Shown here: positions 6,979 through 7,067 of the stretch, piece after piece
Layout: every line of letters begins with the position of its first letter
Numbering within the stretch: position 1 is the stretch's first letter
Assembly: GCA_041497995.1 (NCBI GenBank)
Contig: JBGQHM010000355.1
Span: 1 to 7,067, forward strand
Direction of reading: 5' to 3'
Length of the DNA stretch: 7,067 bases
Source of the DNA: DATKMS01 sp041497995
GTDB lineage: Bacteria; Desulfobacterota; Binatia; HRBIN30
The notes under the pieces: generated by a model
Seen by the model: the letters and a program-made list of their open reading frames with translations, nothing else
Told to the model about the DNA's origin: nothing
Databases searched by the model: none
Translations under genes and position numbers: made by a program

Positions 6979-7067
6979 TCACCCGCATCCATTCAGCGCA
7001 TTGTTCACCGCCGTCAGGATCTCATTGATCGTAATCTCCAAGTCACTGTTCGCATCGCCGGCAGTGC
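6979..7067 (-). CDS. C-terminal dockerin-like repeat of a second secreted protein (partial)
   Basis: Only the last 28 codons and the TGA stop at 6979-6981 are in the window; the gene continues beyond the right edge. The visible residues run TAGDANSDLEITINEILTAV and end NNALNGCG. This is the second half of a dockerin-like pair: a calcium loop of the GDxNxD type, helix ITINEILTAVN, and the terminal NALNGCG. It matches the end of the peptidase encoded at 3673 in 21 of 28 residues, and 62 of 84 bases are identical, so the two genes share a C-terminal module in the same orientation. The gap to the peptidase start is 124 bases, so cotranscription is possible. The rest of the protein, including any enzymatic domain, cannot be judged. 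Confidence 0.8.
   Translation of the reverse strand, partial: TAGDANSDLEITINEILTAVNNALNGCG

Noticed and set aside
6855..6992. Extended start (6992) for the propeller-peptidase gene
   Set aside because: It would overlap the end of the upstream dockerin gene and place 46 low-quality residues before a clean signal peptide. The ATG at 6854 has a GGAAGGA site upstream.
6303..7028. Plus-strand open frame of 241 codons
   Set aside because: Antisense to the propeller repeats and running through the dockerin end. Its apparent repeats only mirror those of the real gene.

Overview
The window is GC-rich bacterial chromosome with no rRNA, tRNA, CRISPR array or insertion sequence that I can see. Long secreted proteins built from Cys-rich modules, Pro/Thr-rich linkers, thrombospondin type 3-like calcium loops and C-terminal dockerin-like repeats suggest a metagenomic deltaproteobacterial lineage in the broad sense (Binatota- or Myxococcota-like). 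This placement is inferred from protein style only.

Left part (1-1848, plus strand): a compact likely operon. It holds the C-terminal end of glyoxalase I (gloA), a small secreted protein of unknown function two bases downstream, and thiI, the tRNA 4-thiouridine sulfurtransferase, in the short form without a rhodanese domain. thiI ends convergently with the next gene, their stop codons overlapping.

Right part (1845-7067, minus strand): a cell-surface/secreted locus. In transcription order it has (a) the last 28 codons of a protein ending in a dockerin-like repeat, cut by the window edge; (b) a very large secreted protein with a signal peptide, seven BNR-like propeller repeats, a Cys-rich module, an Ig-like region, a metzincin-type metallopeptidase domain, thrombospondin type 3-like repeats and a C-terminal dockerin pair; and (c) a probable lipoprotein with a Pro-rich stalk, a carboxypeptidase-regulatory-like domain, a Cys-rich module and a C-terminal cohesin-like domain. 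Gene (b) is broken into two reading frames by a one-base frameshift in the fourth of its seven propeller repeats. Restoring one base gives a continuous 1060-residue protein.

The most interesting reading is that (c) supplies a membrane-anchored cohesin for the dockerins on (a) and (b), forming a small non-cellulosomal surface-attachment system that displays a metallopeptidase. The gap between (b) and (c) holds what looks like a decayed antitoxin-like gene with an in-frame stop, and a degenerate heptanucleotide tandem repeat.
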